Positions 51,409-62,700 of a stretch of DNA of 64,000 nt are shown in pieces (positions within the stretch are counted from its first letter, which is position 1; each line of letters starts with the position of its first letter). A model generated the notes under the pieces. It did no database searches. It was given only the letters and a program-made list of their open reading frames with translations, and was not told the origin of the DNA. This DNA is from Asterias amurensis (taxonomy: Eukaryota; Echinodermata; Asteroidea; Forcipulatida; Asteriidae). The stretch lies in assembly GCF_032118995.1 (NCBI RefSeq), contig NC_092662.1, forward strand, positions 2,108,001-2,172,000, in the 5' to 3' direction. A program made the translations under genes and the position numbers.

Positions 51409-54012
51409 ATGAGTTCTTCAAATAGACGGGAAGTACTCCAAAATGAGGAATATCTTATGTTTCTTCACAACAGAGTAAGTTATGATTTTATTGCCATCTT
51501 GCCAAATAATTGTTGTTGAAATTTATACGTCATCTATGACTAATAGAACTATGCGGTTTTGTTCCGCTATCGTCTCCCGTTACGATAGCGGAACGAAACC
51601 GCATATAGTTCTAGGAGTAATCTATAACCCTTGGTGATGATTTAGTATCTTCATGTGCGCTATTGGTTTATCGTATCTGTAAAACATGTGGGGAAAATTT
51701 GTTTGTTAACCGATTTAAAATGTTTGGTGTTATTATTACTTTTGTTATTAAATAAATGCATCAATAATATTCATTCATTTATTAATGTTTTGCTCATGTG
51801 TTCATTAGTTTATTTATTTGCTTTTAAAGTACTCAAAATGATACAATATTGATATTTGTTTAGTGGTTTACTTAAATCTCCTAGTATAATATAAGGCTGG
51901 TAAATCAAATAGCAATGGTATGTAACAAATGTTTTACGCAGTATTTTTACATTTAGTTATTAATTTTTCCTGATAGTTGCTGGATGATCAGAGAGACTTC
52001 CTTTGTAAAAACGGACGGATCAACCCGAAGCATCACTACCCATACCTCCGAACAAAGCGAATCTTAAACAGAGAAACCTGCGCAGAGATTGACCACATCG
52101 TTGGCCCGACAGCAAGAGCCAACCGCTTCATTGACGAGTTACAGAGAAATGGCAGCCCAAGAGCTCTCGTCTGTTTCCTTGAGTCGCTGAGGAGAGACGG
52201 GACACAGACATTTGTTTTGAAAAAACTAAACCAAGCTCTGGCCAATATGAGAAATGACCTTCCACTTATGGGTAATTTCATTTATGTCAATTTATCTTTT
52301 TTTCTTTCAAAGTGGCTGGAATTTGTCTTCACTAGTTTAGTTTTCTGTTTTGGTGGTGATAGTTTTTCAGAGATCATTGTTTAATGGTGTACCATGCATT
52401 GTTGGTATACTTCGGGTGTTGTTGTTGCATTGTTTGTCTGATTTACTTATATTTGTTTTGTTAAGTTGGCTCTGGAGGGGGGAGAATGTCATACATTGCA
52501 TCCTTTATTTAGCACAGTAACTATACTGACGCATTTTCCTTACAAGACAAAGTACTATGGAGTTGGTAAACTTTTTCATCAACAACACTTCCACAAAAAA
52601 AATCTTTTTTTTTCAAGTTCTTAAGAGCTTGTACATGTATTTTTTTTTATCAACCTCACTTTCACAAAACAACTTTCCTTTTCCAAGGGCTGGTTACAAG
52701 CAAAGTTCCTAAAGAGTTGGTACTCTTTTTTATCAACATCACTTTCACAGACAAAATTTAAGAGCTAGTTACAAAGACAATTCTTTAGTGCTGGTACTCT
52801 TCTTTTTATCAACATCACTTTCACAAAAAAACTTTCTTTTTTTCAAGAGTTAATTGTTACAAAGCAAAGTTAAGTTCTTTTGGAGTTGGTACTCCTCTGC
52901 ATCAACATCACTTTCTCAACAAATTTTACTTTCTAAAGAGCTTCTTACAAAATGTCTCTCAAATGAGATTTAACCAAACGTATTATTGTTTTGTATCAGA
53001 TGAATTTCAAAGTGAGTGTACCCAAGAGTTACGACATCAAACGTCAAGAGAGTTTGAAGAATCTTCCATTCCGTCTGAGGGGGAGGGAGAAGTAAGCGGA
53101 AGTTCCCTCGAGGAGGGGCAAACGGCCTTTACCACTACAAGTTCAACACTTCTAAGACCGGGGGATCCTGGGGCACCCCCGCTTCCCACTTTTGAGGAGC
53201 TGACACAATTTCCAAGCAGTTCAACTGTTGGTAAGTGCCCTGGGCCCAATTTCACAGCACTGCTAAGTACAACAATTTGCTTAGCAGGAAATTCCTTGAT
53301 GAAAACATTGTTACCACAAAATTTCCATGTGTTTTTCAGGATAAGCAAACAACAGCTGAATAACAGTAACAAGCAGTATACAACAAATGGAAATTTGGTT
53401 AGTAATCCTGTTTTCATCAAGGAAGAAATTTCATGCTAAGCAAATTTGTGTGCTTAGCAGCTCTATGAAATAGGGCCCTGGTACTGATAATGTTGGTTGG
53501 AGGAGTGGAGGAGTTTGTTTTATCCGTGGTCTCCTTGACAATTTTATATAAGAAATAATTGCTGTTGTTAGAGGGAAGGAATTATATTTGTTTTGCATTT
53601 TGTGTGCTAATAATAAAATTTCATAATTACTCTAATATATAGCTGGTTTCCAGTAGCACCATATTGTATCTTATGGTAGGTTATGTTCTTACATAATACA
53701 AAAACACTGCAACTGTAACACAACTTATTTCAAAATTTGCTAATTGCCAACAGTGCTTTTAGATTTTCTTCAAGTTTCTTGAACAAGGGTTGTAGCAAAC
53801 ATAAACAAACATTATAGAGAAACTATAATGTCTTTGGAAATTGGAAAAAAATGCAGATGATTCTCGGCCTGGCGGACATCATGTCTCATGATTACCATTG
53901 TAACTTACAACAACAAGCAAAACAATTTTACTTTCATTGCATTGGAATTCTCTTTTTTTTTCCAGATAAAAGTGCTGACAGAGGAGATGATACAAATCTA
54001 TTGGAAAAATAA
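51409..54012 (+). CDS. BCL10: BCL10-like CARD adaptor, 4 exons, 212 aa
   Basis: Exons: 51409-51474, 51977-52271, 53000-53230, 53966-54012; the phases give 213 codons (human 233 aa). An in-frame ATG at 51397 would add four residues. Exon 2 encodes a CARD: FLCKNGRINPKHHYPYLR, KRILNRETCAEID, ANRFIDELQRNG, LVCFLESLRRDGTQTFVLKK. These align with the BCL10 CARD (LRAKKILSRED, LVESIRREKTQNFLIQKI). Exon 3 is Ser/Glu-rich and contains TLLRPGDPGAPPLP, almost the human C-terminal TLPRPGDPGAPPLP. By family it assembles CARD-CARMA filaments and recruits MALT1 to activate NF-kB. The 15-residue C-terminus in exon 4 is acidic and not recognised. Introns hold a 70-bp hairpin, a ~95-bp tandem array and a MITE 11 bases after a donor. 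Confidence 0.93.
51544..51613. repeat. 70-bp hairpin in BCL10 intron 1
   Basis: Arms of 30 and 32 bases (TAGAACTATGCGG... and ...CCGCATATAGTTCTA) pair with one mismatch and a two-base bulge around an 8-base loop. It is a probable mini-MITE or structured intronic element, 70 bases after the exon 1 donor. Confidence 0.85.
52540..52955. repeat. Degenerate tandem array, ~80-100-bp units x about 5, BCL10 intron 2
   Basis: Five diverged units share GAGTTGGTACTC, TATCAACATCACTTTCACA and AAGAGCTTGTTACAAA-like words in the same order. The array ends about 45 bases before the BCL10 exon 3 acceptor. Confidence 0.8.
53242..53478. mobile_element. GGGCCCAATTTCA fold-back MITE next to the BCL10 exon 3 donor
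   Basis: It begins GGGCCCAATTTCACAGCACT and ends with the complement form AGCTCTATGAAATAGGGCCC. The first base lies 11 bases after the exon end, within the donor neighbourhood, yet the GTAAGT is intact. Confidence 0.85.
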
Positions 54013-54178
54013 CCTTGAGAGAATGAGGTTTTTCTTTCTGCCGACACACCTCTGGTCAATCTGTTTAGATAGGTAAAGAGTAACTTTGATTTTCCATTTT
54101 CCAAGCAGTCATTTGGTACAGGCAATATAGTCTCAAAAGCTATGTAGTTTAATGTGCCTTAAAGACACTGGACACTGT

Positions 54179-55490
54179 CACAGCAGGGCTCGAATTTCAC
54201 GCTGGACCGCAGGCCCGAGGCCAGTGATTTTAGCTTCGGTCCAGTAAACTTTATGTCGAACAAGTCCGGCGGTCTTGTGTGTTTTTTTATGCATACTAAT
54301 ATAATTGTATGAAATATATTATCTTTCATTAAAAAATGTATTTCAATCTCATTTAAAATAGAAGTCTTTGCTTTACTTGTCGTCAAATCAGTGTTCTGAG
54401 CACGCCTGTGGAACGTCAATCCGTCCTTTTTTCACGTGCATCAGGCTGCATACAAGTTTTCCATTCAGTTTACTCATGCCCACACCTTGTACATCTAGTC
54501 TCAAACCATTTATGTTTATGCACCCGGGGAGTGAGCAAGCGGGGACGAGGGAGTGATGTGTTGGTACCCGGCGCGGCGGCACAACTTAGTACAGCGATGT
54601 TTGTTTACCACTGACCATGTGTAAAGTCTGATACATTACAAAGGAGTGTTGAATTTGCATTAAAGGAACACGTTGCCTTGGATCGGACGAGTTGGTCAAA
54701 ACAAAAGCGTTTGTAACCGTTTTTTATAAAATGTATATGGTTGGAAAGATGTTTTAAAAGTAGAATACAATGATCCACACAAGTTTGCCGCGAAATTGCG
54801 TGGTTTTCCTTCTACTGTGCGAACTAACATGGTCGGCCATTTATGGGAGTCAAAATTTTGACCCCCATAAATGGCCGACGTGTTAGTCGACAAGGTAAAA
54901 GGAAAACCACGCAATTTCGAGGCATGTTTGTGTGGATCATTGTATTCTACTTTTACAACATCTTTCTACCCATATGCATTTTATAAAAAACGGTTACAAA
55001 CGCTTTTCAAAAACCAACTCGACCGATCCAAGGCAACGTGTTCCTTTAAGAAGGTCTGGTTGCAATACCACACATCCCTGTGTTGCATGGATTAAAAGTA
55101 AGGTCTTGTTGCCAAACGTCTTGCTAAGTATGGCTACCAACAGTGATGAGCTTCTGACTACTGCTGTCAATTTTTTAGCCAATCTTTTTATGACGATCTT
55201 TTTATGAATGCTGCACGTTGCAGTGTTTTGTTGGTGATTTGCCTGTCAAATCAGAATTTTTTTTTGAGGCGGCGAGAATGACGTGAAGTAGGTATATGGA
55301 ACTTTATTGATTGGGTTTCACAGCAAAAAAAAAAGCCTCCTAAGGGATGAAAAAGGCCTGCTGTTCTATCGTGTTAACTTTTTTTTTTCCTAATAAAATT
55401 TTGGTCTTGTAAAAAATCTTCCGGTCCAGTAAAAATTCTGAGCAACAAGCCCTGTGGTCTTGTGGATTTTTTCCCCAAATTCGAGCCCTG
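54179..55490. mobile_element. Non-autonomous hAT-like element (CAGGGCTCGAATTT ends), itself interrupted
   Basis: The ends are CAGGGCTCGAATTTCACG (from 54184) and CCAAATTCGAGCCCTG (to 55490), inverted copies of the CAGGG...CCCTG type. The flanks GACACTGT (54171-54178) and GACACTAT (55491-55498) agree at 7 of 8 bases, fitting an 8-bp hAT target duplication inside the outer MITE. No transposase ORF was seen. A 390-bp palindromic element is inserted in it. Confidence 0.8.
54660..55049. mobile_element. 390-bp long-armed fold-back MITE (TTAAAGGAACACGTTGCC)
   Basis: Almost the whole element is two inverted arms of about 190 bases meeting near 54855: TTAAAGGAACACGTTGCC at the left, its complement at the right, and TATGGGAGTCAAAATTTTGA at the centre. 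The TTAA ends suggest a piggyBac-like or other TTAA-targeting origin. It is the innermost of three nested insertions, so the youngest of them. Confidence 0.85.
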
Positions 55491-56152
55491 GACACTATTG
55501 GTAATTGTCAAAGACCAATCTTCTCACTTGGTGTATCTCAACATATGCATTAAATAACAAACCTGTGAAAATTTGAGCTCAATTGGTCGGCAAAGTTGAG
55601 TTGTGTGCTTGATTTTGAGACCTCAAATTCTAAATCTGAGGTTTCAAAATCAAATTCGTGGAAAATTACTTCTTTCTCGAAAACTACTTCACTTCAGATT
55701 GAGCCGTTTCTCACAATGTTTTATACTATCAACCTCTCCCCATTACTCATTACCAAGTAAGGTTGTATGCTAATGATTATATTGAGTAATTACCAATAGT
55801 GTCCACTGCCTTTAAACTATCTCAACAAAATTAACTTGTTAAAAAAAATCCTACAATATTAGTAAGATAGTAAATTTAAAATAGTATAAATTTAACATTT
55901 TATTGAACACCACAATCGATCCCATCATTTTAAAATGAATGATCAGGTTATGCTTCACATACATGCATTAGGCCTACAACTTAAAAGGTTCTGAGCAGAG
56001 ATGCTGCTTTTCAAATTAAACAAAAATTACTGGGCTCAATTCGATTTCACAAATAACATAGCTGAGATTAATCTTAAGAAACATATTGATCATAATTTCG
56101 CCAAGGAAAGTGTGATATTACAAGATTTATTATCATTATACCAATTATTTAA

Positions 56153-56325
56153 AGGCTGGTTTATAGTCGGTCGTGCAAGGTCGCACGATTGACATCTTGA
56201 CCTGCGATCCTAAACAAACATAGTTATAGTCATTGCAGAGGCCTAAAAACTGGGTAGTTTTTATGACCGTGCGTCAAGATTTCCATCGCCGACCATCAGG
56301 TGACCGACTATAACTCGGCCTGAAC
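56153..56325. mobile_element. Fold-back MITE (TTTATAGTCGGTCG ends)
   Basis: It starts GGCTGGTTTATAGTCGGTCG and ends GACCGACTATAACTCGGCC, inverted copies with a few mismatches, and has no coding capacity. Confidence 0.75.
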
Positions 56326-56354
56326 AATACCTCAAGATGAATCTGTTTTATTAG

Positions 56355-56565
56355 ACTTGGTTCCAAGTCTTTGATCGTGGCTTTTTAGTCGTTGTGAAAG
56401 CCGCTGAAAACAGCGCCCTCTTGTGATCTACCTTCGTCATTTAGTCAACGATTTAGATTGCGAGTTAGGGCCCATGATAGCTAATACAATGTGGGGGCGT
56501 TTTTTGTAGCGGAGATGCAGAAGAATAACCGCGATCTAAGACTTGAATCAAGTCTAGCCATTTAT
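56355..56565. mobile_element. Fold-back MITE (AGACTTGGTTCAAGTCT ends)
   Basis: The left end AGACTTGGTTCCAAGTCT and right end AGACTTGAATCAAGTCT are each small palindromes and are inverted copies of each other, with GATCG and CGATC just inside. No ORF. Confidence 0.65.
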
Positions 56566-57229
56566 TAGCCAACTAGCATTATTTTAATTTGATCTTAAAT
56601 CTAATTTTTGTATCACACAAAATTACAGCTGTTTGTAGGATAGCAGTCCAACAATGATAATGTATTGGAAGACTTAGTAGTATGGTGTCTGTGATTGGTC
56701 TGGGGTTAAAAGGAATCGTTTTACTATATGGTTGTTGTCGTTGTAGTTTCAAATGAGCTGTTTTCATAAATTTTTCTTGATGTACTAAACTTTTATATAT
56801 AAAGAACAACATTAAAAGAGCCTGATTTTCTTAAAGTTTGTATTTGCCTTCTAAAAAGTTATTGTCTTCTCTTAATTGACCCAATTGACCTGACGTCATC
56901 ATCAGCATAATCTTGGTGGTCACTGTTACTGTGCGTTATTCATGGAAGTGAGCATTTCAGGCGACGCGGCCTTTTAACAAAACCAAATGACCACCATAAT
57001 GTTGAGTGTCAAATCGCGGTGTCTTTTGAGCAAGACACTCTTTTGAAAAAAACTACTTTGCCAAACTGTTACACATTCAACATTCAACTTCGCTTTTGAA
57101 GTGGGCCCAGCAATGTTCCTCTGGTTAGGGCCACTTTGATGGAGAAAAAAAGTAAGTTTGTTTTGGAACCTTGCTGAGTGCACCGCAGCAAAGGCACAGG
57201 GCACCACAGCATAAATGCAGCAGGGATTC

Positions 57230-57388
57230 ATGGCAATAGGGGACTTTTGGAATGCTTGGTGGCAGCAGACTTACCAGGTAAAATCCATTGTTCTCGATAA
57301 TGTGCGCGTGTTCAGAACTACGTAAACAATGGACATTTACCTGGTGAGTCTGCTGCCACCTAGCGTTCCAAAGTCTCCCATTGCTATG
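57230..57388. mobile_element. 159-bp fold-back MITE (ATGGCAATAGGGGACTTTTG ends)
   Basis: The arms (GGTGGCAGCAGACTTACCAG and its near-complement) pair over about 65 bases around a loop holding TGCGCGTG. Related pieces occur at 20525-20615 and 21135-21190 in the polycystin-like gene. Confidence 0.8.
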
Positions 57389-57587
57389 GGCTCTGTGGGT
57401 TATTTTAGGTCAATGATGAATACTTATTACTGATATTTTCCCATTCTAGGGCGACCTTGGTATCGTAGATTTAAATCGCTTCATCATGCGTACATTTCTT
57501 TTAAAACTAAAAAGCTGTCACAATCACTTGGAAACTGAGAGGGATATAAAGGATTGTCTGTAGTCTCCTCTCCTGTTTTCCCTCTAT

Positions 57588-59017
57588 TCATTCCATTTCA
57601 TCTCCATACTTGTTCTTCTTGGTTGCCCCACTCGAAAAGGGAAGTTCTTTTTCCTTCTTTACTTTAGGCTCTTGTGGGCGTGTTTGAGGGCGGGGCTGGT
57701 AATGGCCAGGCATCACCTGGGTGTATTGGGAAGGATGATGCTGCCGGTTTTCCCGTCGAAGATCTTCATACGTCTTTGTCATCTCTGGTCGCTTCGCTTC
57801 AAGTTCCGGGTCGGCGTCGTTGTTGAGCTCAAAGTCAAAATGATTATCCATGGTCTTCACATTACTTGTATCGATGTCTATGTTTGCACGGTAGTCATCA
57901 TTGGCATTAAAACTTGAATAGGAATCGCTGTTAGATTGGGGGCTACTGGTACCCTCCACAGGATCTTCAATATTTGACTGGAAGCCGGGTAGTTGCAACC
58001 CAAAGCTTCCGCCTTGACCGGAGGGCATACCACCACCCTTTCTGAGCATTTCACCGATGGGGGAGTTTTCTAGCCTGAGAAACTTTTCTTTGCAGGTATT
58101 GACGTAGGAGATTTTGCCGGCCATGTAACCAATGATGGATCCAAAAGCAACCTGACGGGAAGTAAGGTTTAAAAAAAATGCAAGCAATTCAAATGAAGGA
58201 AAAATAAATTGCATAAGTATAAATTAAAAAAAAACATAAATAAAACACACAAATGCAAGTAAAAACTAGCCATGTATTTGTTTGGTGTCAGTTTGTTGCG
58301 CAACAAACACTGGTGTGGGGGCTCCGGTTGAGACAAAAATACATGCCGTACCCAAAAAGTAAAAACAAGAAACTTCTTTTTTTTTAGCTTGCTGTCTGGG
58401 CTCAATATGTATTGTAATTTTAAATATCAAAATAGAATCAAGACATAGCATTCATTCAGTTCAGCTGTAAAACAAATTTAAATTAAAAAAACCCAGTGAT
58501 TATCATATACAATAAAAAGAAAAACAATTGTTGTATTTTGTATTTCTTTGTAAAACTTTTTTGATGACAATTAAATAAAATTACAGTGACAGTTTTTCTT
58601 TTTCAATTCTTTTTTGCTATTTTACTTTTAGTTTAAGTTCTGATATTTTCTAGGCCTAGCTAGATCTCGATTAAGATGGTGATTTTCTACACTTGACCAA
58701 TTGTTGTTGACCAATTCTGATTAATAAAATACCTTTGGAAGTGAGCCAAATCTTCCGAATCTTGTCCCTGTCGTTATGGTGCCCCGTGTGATGAGTGTTT
58801 GCGTCAGCAGGCCTGCGCCGAGCGCAAGGGGCAGTGCACGGTACCAAAAACTCTCCGATTGACACTGGAGCAAAATACGCTTTTCCTCCTCGTTCATTTG
58901 ATAACTCTTCTGAAAGTCAGCATTCCTTCCACCACGTGCATGTCTACCTTGGTTCGAGGGTTGGTTTGGTGGCAAATTTGGGTCGTTCCGGTTAGACATC
59001 TTGGAAGAATTTGGCAA
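57588..59017 (-). CDS. OCIAD1: OCIA domain-containing protein 1, 2 coding exons, 282 aa
   Basis: Exons on the minus strand: 59017-58733 and 58151-57588, joined in phase 0; 283 codons. Human OCIAD1 is 245 aa. The OCIA domain spans the junction: MNEEEKRILLQCQSESFWYR, two hydrophobic stretches (ALPLALGAGLLTQTLI and VAFGSIIGYMAGKISYV), then TCKEKFLRLENSPIGEML. The low-complexity tail ends in KNKYGDEME, close to the vertebrate ending KVNKYGDTWDE, which confirms the stop. By family it sits in mitochondria and endosomes and affects respiratory complex assembly and STAT signalling. An internal Met at residue 7 (MSNRNDPN) could be the real start. The gene is head-to-head with the CCDC180-like gene. 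Confidence 0.95.
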
Positions 59018-59764
59018 AATTTTCAGTTCACGTTTACCAAGTTTGGGAAATCTTTGTAAAGATAACGGTCAGGCGGGTGCATCATCACGCGCCTGAATCC
59101 AAGTGATGTGAAGCAGTCAGGGGGTCGTCATAGTTAGGTATTTATTTTAGCTATGATGTCAAAGGCACTGTTTTTGTCCTTTTCTGTGCAGAAAAATACA
59201 AACTCAAAAAAATAACTTCAACTTTGACCGTACCACTGATTTGAATAATTAATTTGGTGTTTATGTTTATTTTTGTTTTAAACAATAATATTAATGTAAA
59301 AAATACACTTTTCAATTAAGTTTACTGTGAAAAACTAAAAATCATAAAGGGGACAACGTTTCGTCTGCTTCAAACAAATCGACTCTGCACACAAACTCCC
59401 CTTGATTCTATCGACGTACTGCGCATGCTCTGTGTATATAGTTGCCAAGGAACTGTGACTGCGAGAAGCACTGAAATGTCTCTATTTATTGACGATTTTC
59501 TGAAAATCGTCTGGATATTTGTTTGAAATTCTATTACGAGAATATTAACTGGAAGTCTGTTATTGAATAGGTTTCAGTTTTGGTGTGATTTGAATCTTCT
59601 GATCGCTTTTACAGAGCTGGAAAGATCGGCAAACTTCTTCAACCCAATTGTCACAATCATGTGTAATGTAATGGCATGTGTGTCTGCAGCAGCGGTGCAT
59701 TCATAAACAAACTCCGGTAAAAATTGTTGTTTTCTCGGGGAATTGTTCCAGAGAACTTTTAACG
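59018..59764. promoter_or_regulatory. 747-bp divergent promoter region between OCIAD1 and the CCDC180-like gene
   Basis: Two start codons face away from each other across this spacer. It has an X-box-like site at 59441-59453, GC-richer sequence around 59390-59480 with GCGCATGC, and the 5' UTRs of both genes. A shared bidirectional promoter is likely by geometry. Confidence 0.6.
59441..59453. promoter_or_regulatory. RFX X-box-like site GTTGCCAAGGAAC
   Basis: It has the left half GTTGCC and a right half RGNAAC (AGGAAC) with one spacer base, near the ciliary-gene consensus GTNRCC-n-RGYAAC. It lies 312 bases upstream of the CCDC180-like start. RFX factors drive many ciliary and flagellar genes, so the site fits its neighbour. 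Confidence 0.45.
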
Positions 59765-62700
59765 ATGGCGGAAACTCAGACAAGGCCAGTGAGGGTTGTG
59801 CCATCAGGCAAGATTTATCGACAATTATTTGATGCTGAGGTGAGTGCTAAGCATAGGAAATCTTGCATTTTCAATTGATAATTCCTGGGAAAAAAAACCG
59901 AAAGTCAAAAAATTTCATGAGGCAACTTAAACTTTCTTTCAACAAGTAAAACACTGACACTCCCCTAAAAAAAAACCCACAACAACAACATAACACACAA
60001 CACCTGTATGTAGCTTAAATTAAGGCCATAATTTGATATGTTTTGTTATGCCAATTAAGTTTTTAAAAAGAAAAAATAAACAAACAATATTTTGCAGTTT
60101 TGTTTAAATTGAATCTGAAAAACAAAACAAAGTGAGCAAAATAAGGTTATCATAAATACACTAAAATAGGCAAAACTAGAATGATAAAGTTGTATGAATG
60201 TGTTTATAATAATAATTGCTGAATACAGAGAATGATTGTTTTTATTGTCATGTTGTTAGTGTTTTTACACTAATTAAGGCCCTATCAAAAGTTGATGAAA
60301 ACTGCTTGTTATCTTGTTTGTTGTAGGTGCAACTGGTCAACACCTTGGAGAAAACAAAGAGTGATCTCAAGACAATGGAATTAAAGACAGCATCTATCCC
60401 ACTGGTCCGAGAAGGTCGTACATCAATGGGGGAGAGCCTACTGACAGATAGACAGATTGAATGGATCGAGAGCATGCCTAATGATCACCAGACAGAGAAC
60501 CCAGTATTACTTAAGTAAGAAATTGTTTCAATGATTTTAAAGTTTACCTCACAAATTGTCTGGATAACTTTCCGTATGGCGCCACCACTTTTTCACTCAT
60601 TTTTACAAAAAGGGATATATCAATCAGGTAAATTAGATACTTTATTATTTTATTTCAAATGAAAAAGTGGTGGCGCCATACGGAAACTTTTCCAGTTGTC
60701 ATCTTATCTGGGCCTGAATTAATAAAATAAAGTACACACAAAAATATGCTTAGCAGATTTAGGTTATCAGTCAAATAACCATGTCACTTTGTACAACTTG
60801 GGACTGGTATCTTACCCATTTTCGCTCAGCAGAAATTTGTAAAAGCAATGTTTATTCTGAAATGTCTGAGTTTTTCTTTTATTGCAGAAGGGGAAAGGAG
60901 GAGCAGAAAGCTGCAGCTACTGAGCCTGTTTCTGTTGTTGCAGCCAGGGAGGTCAGGGGGTTAGCTGATTCTGTAGGTAAGTGCCAGGAGACTGTTTGTC
61001 GAGACCTTCAAACCAATGGTCTGGACATCGAAGAAGAAAATTACTATTAATTTTGTTCTCTTTGCCTTCTCCTTTTTCCATAGATATCCGGACCCATTTC
61101 CACACAAATGATTTGTTTCACTAGTATACCTGTTTATGTGTGTTGTGTTGACAACTTGGCCAACCTGATGCCTTAAACTTTTAAGATTTTCTGAATAGAA
61201 GTGCCCTTTCCTGAATGAAATTGCCCTGCCCTCTCTCAAATAAAATTCCAGGCCTGCATGTACAGCATCTGTACTAGTCAATTTGGTTCATCTTAAGAGC
61301 TTGAGATAAATTAAAAGGATGATCACTTGGAAGTATGTTATGCAAATGAAGAGCAACTCTTTCACATCAAATTTGTTTATTACTGCAGAAGCTGAGAAGA
61401 CTGGATCTGATATCATTGAGAGGATAGCTGAGAGTAGACGGTTAAGACATGAAGCTGCCGTGGAAGATCTCCATCAAGATCTGACTGTCATTGCCAATGT
61501 AAGCACAATATGGGAAAGCTCCATTGAAGAAAGAGGCCAGAATAATACATCCTTCTCCTTTAGCAACTCACACCTGTTATCTTAATGTAATTCCTTTTCC
61601 AAACAGTACTTAATTGGATTATGTACAAACTAGTAGGGCTGCTGACTGCCCAGGCAGAATGCTCAACAACTAAGTTTTAATGACCCCATAAATTCATTGT
61701 AAAACACACCCACTTATTGAAACAAACAAAACGCTATACAGTTACCATTGCTGCGACTAGTACCACTGTCATTTCGCGCTTAGCCAAGAATTTTCTGTTG
61801 AACAGCTTTATGAAATTCTGCCCTGGCAGTTGTGGAACATATTATTTTGTGCTGATGAGCTGAAGTAAAATGTATGTTGACAGGGTCAAATAAAATGTCT
61901 TCTATTTAAAGTGTATATTATCGAAGAATTATTAAATTTTGATTTACCTTTTATTGACAGGATCTTGAGCCAAGGATTACTGGTGCTGGAGACACACTCA
62001 TTCAGCAACTACAGGAAAACGATAAAGGTTAGAAAAATGAAATGAAAACAAAGATTTTTGTTTTGTTTGTATTCTATTTTTTTAAATAAAGAAACCTCAG
62101 CAGTGATCTTTCATCAATGTTTTGTGTATATTATACTCTTTATCTGTGCTTCCTTTTCCCCTGCAGACATTGAAAAGATGCTCGCAAGAATTGGTGATGA
62201 CGATGTAAGTATAAAGAAATCGTCTTCAAGAAAGTGAATCATTTAGGTTGAAAAGGGAATGAGGTTAACAACAGGTCCCCTCATTCCACTAAGCGAAAGT
62301 AGTGGTCCAGACCGATTTGCTACCTGCCGCCCAGGTAGTAGTTAATAACCGGGACAAGTCTTTATACATCTGAGAAGTCTCCCAAATTTTAAAAGTCTAC
62401 ACCGCGGCAGTAGTATAAATAGGAAGAAAAGTTCGTAAGAGAACACAATCTACCCAGCAAGTAGATATTCACATGGTGTTACCGCACAGGCCTGAATTAC
62501 ACAGAGGCCATGGCATCTGTTGCCCCTGGTCTTTGCCTTGGTGCCCCTTAAAAAGTGCCCTTTGCAAAATGAAAACGGCCTTGCCCTCTCAAAGATAAAA
62601 TTTTAGGCCTGACTGCAAACCAAACATACAAGGAAAAAAACACATTTAGGAGGTAGTATTCGGTTGATTAAATCTGCAACACTTTACAATGTTTGTTTGC

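Larger units (their letters stand above)
54159..55815. mobile_element. TTAAAG...CTTTAA MITE, split by a nested element
   Basis: The outer fold-back element starts TTAAAGACACTGGACACT and ends AGTGTCCACTGCCTTTAA. Its right part (55491-55815) is well preserved. The left part is only about 20 bases before a 1.3-kb CAGGGCTCGAATTT element interrupts it. The same family occurs at 39813-40169 and, more diverged, at 621-960. Confidence 0.85.
54013..57587. other. Repeat-filled convergent spacer between BCL10 and OCIAD1
   Basis: After the BCL10 stop come the triple-nested insertion (54159-55815), a fold-back element (56153-56325), a second (56355-56565), a copy of the minisatellite word from CFAP157 (TCTGTGATTGGTC near 56687), SINE fragments near 57000-57060 and a third fold-back element (57230-57388). 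Little unique sequence remains and no gene was seen. Confidence 0.6.

Noticed and set aside
54876-55207. Short open frames in the BCL10-OCIAD1 spacer
   Set aside because: They lie in the arms of the 390-bp fold-back element and the hAT-like element.
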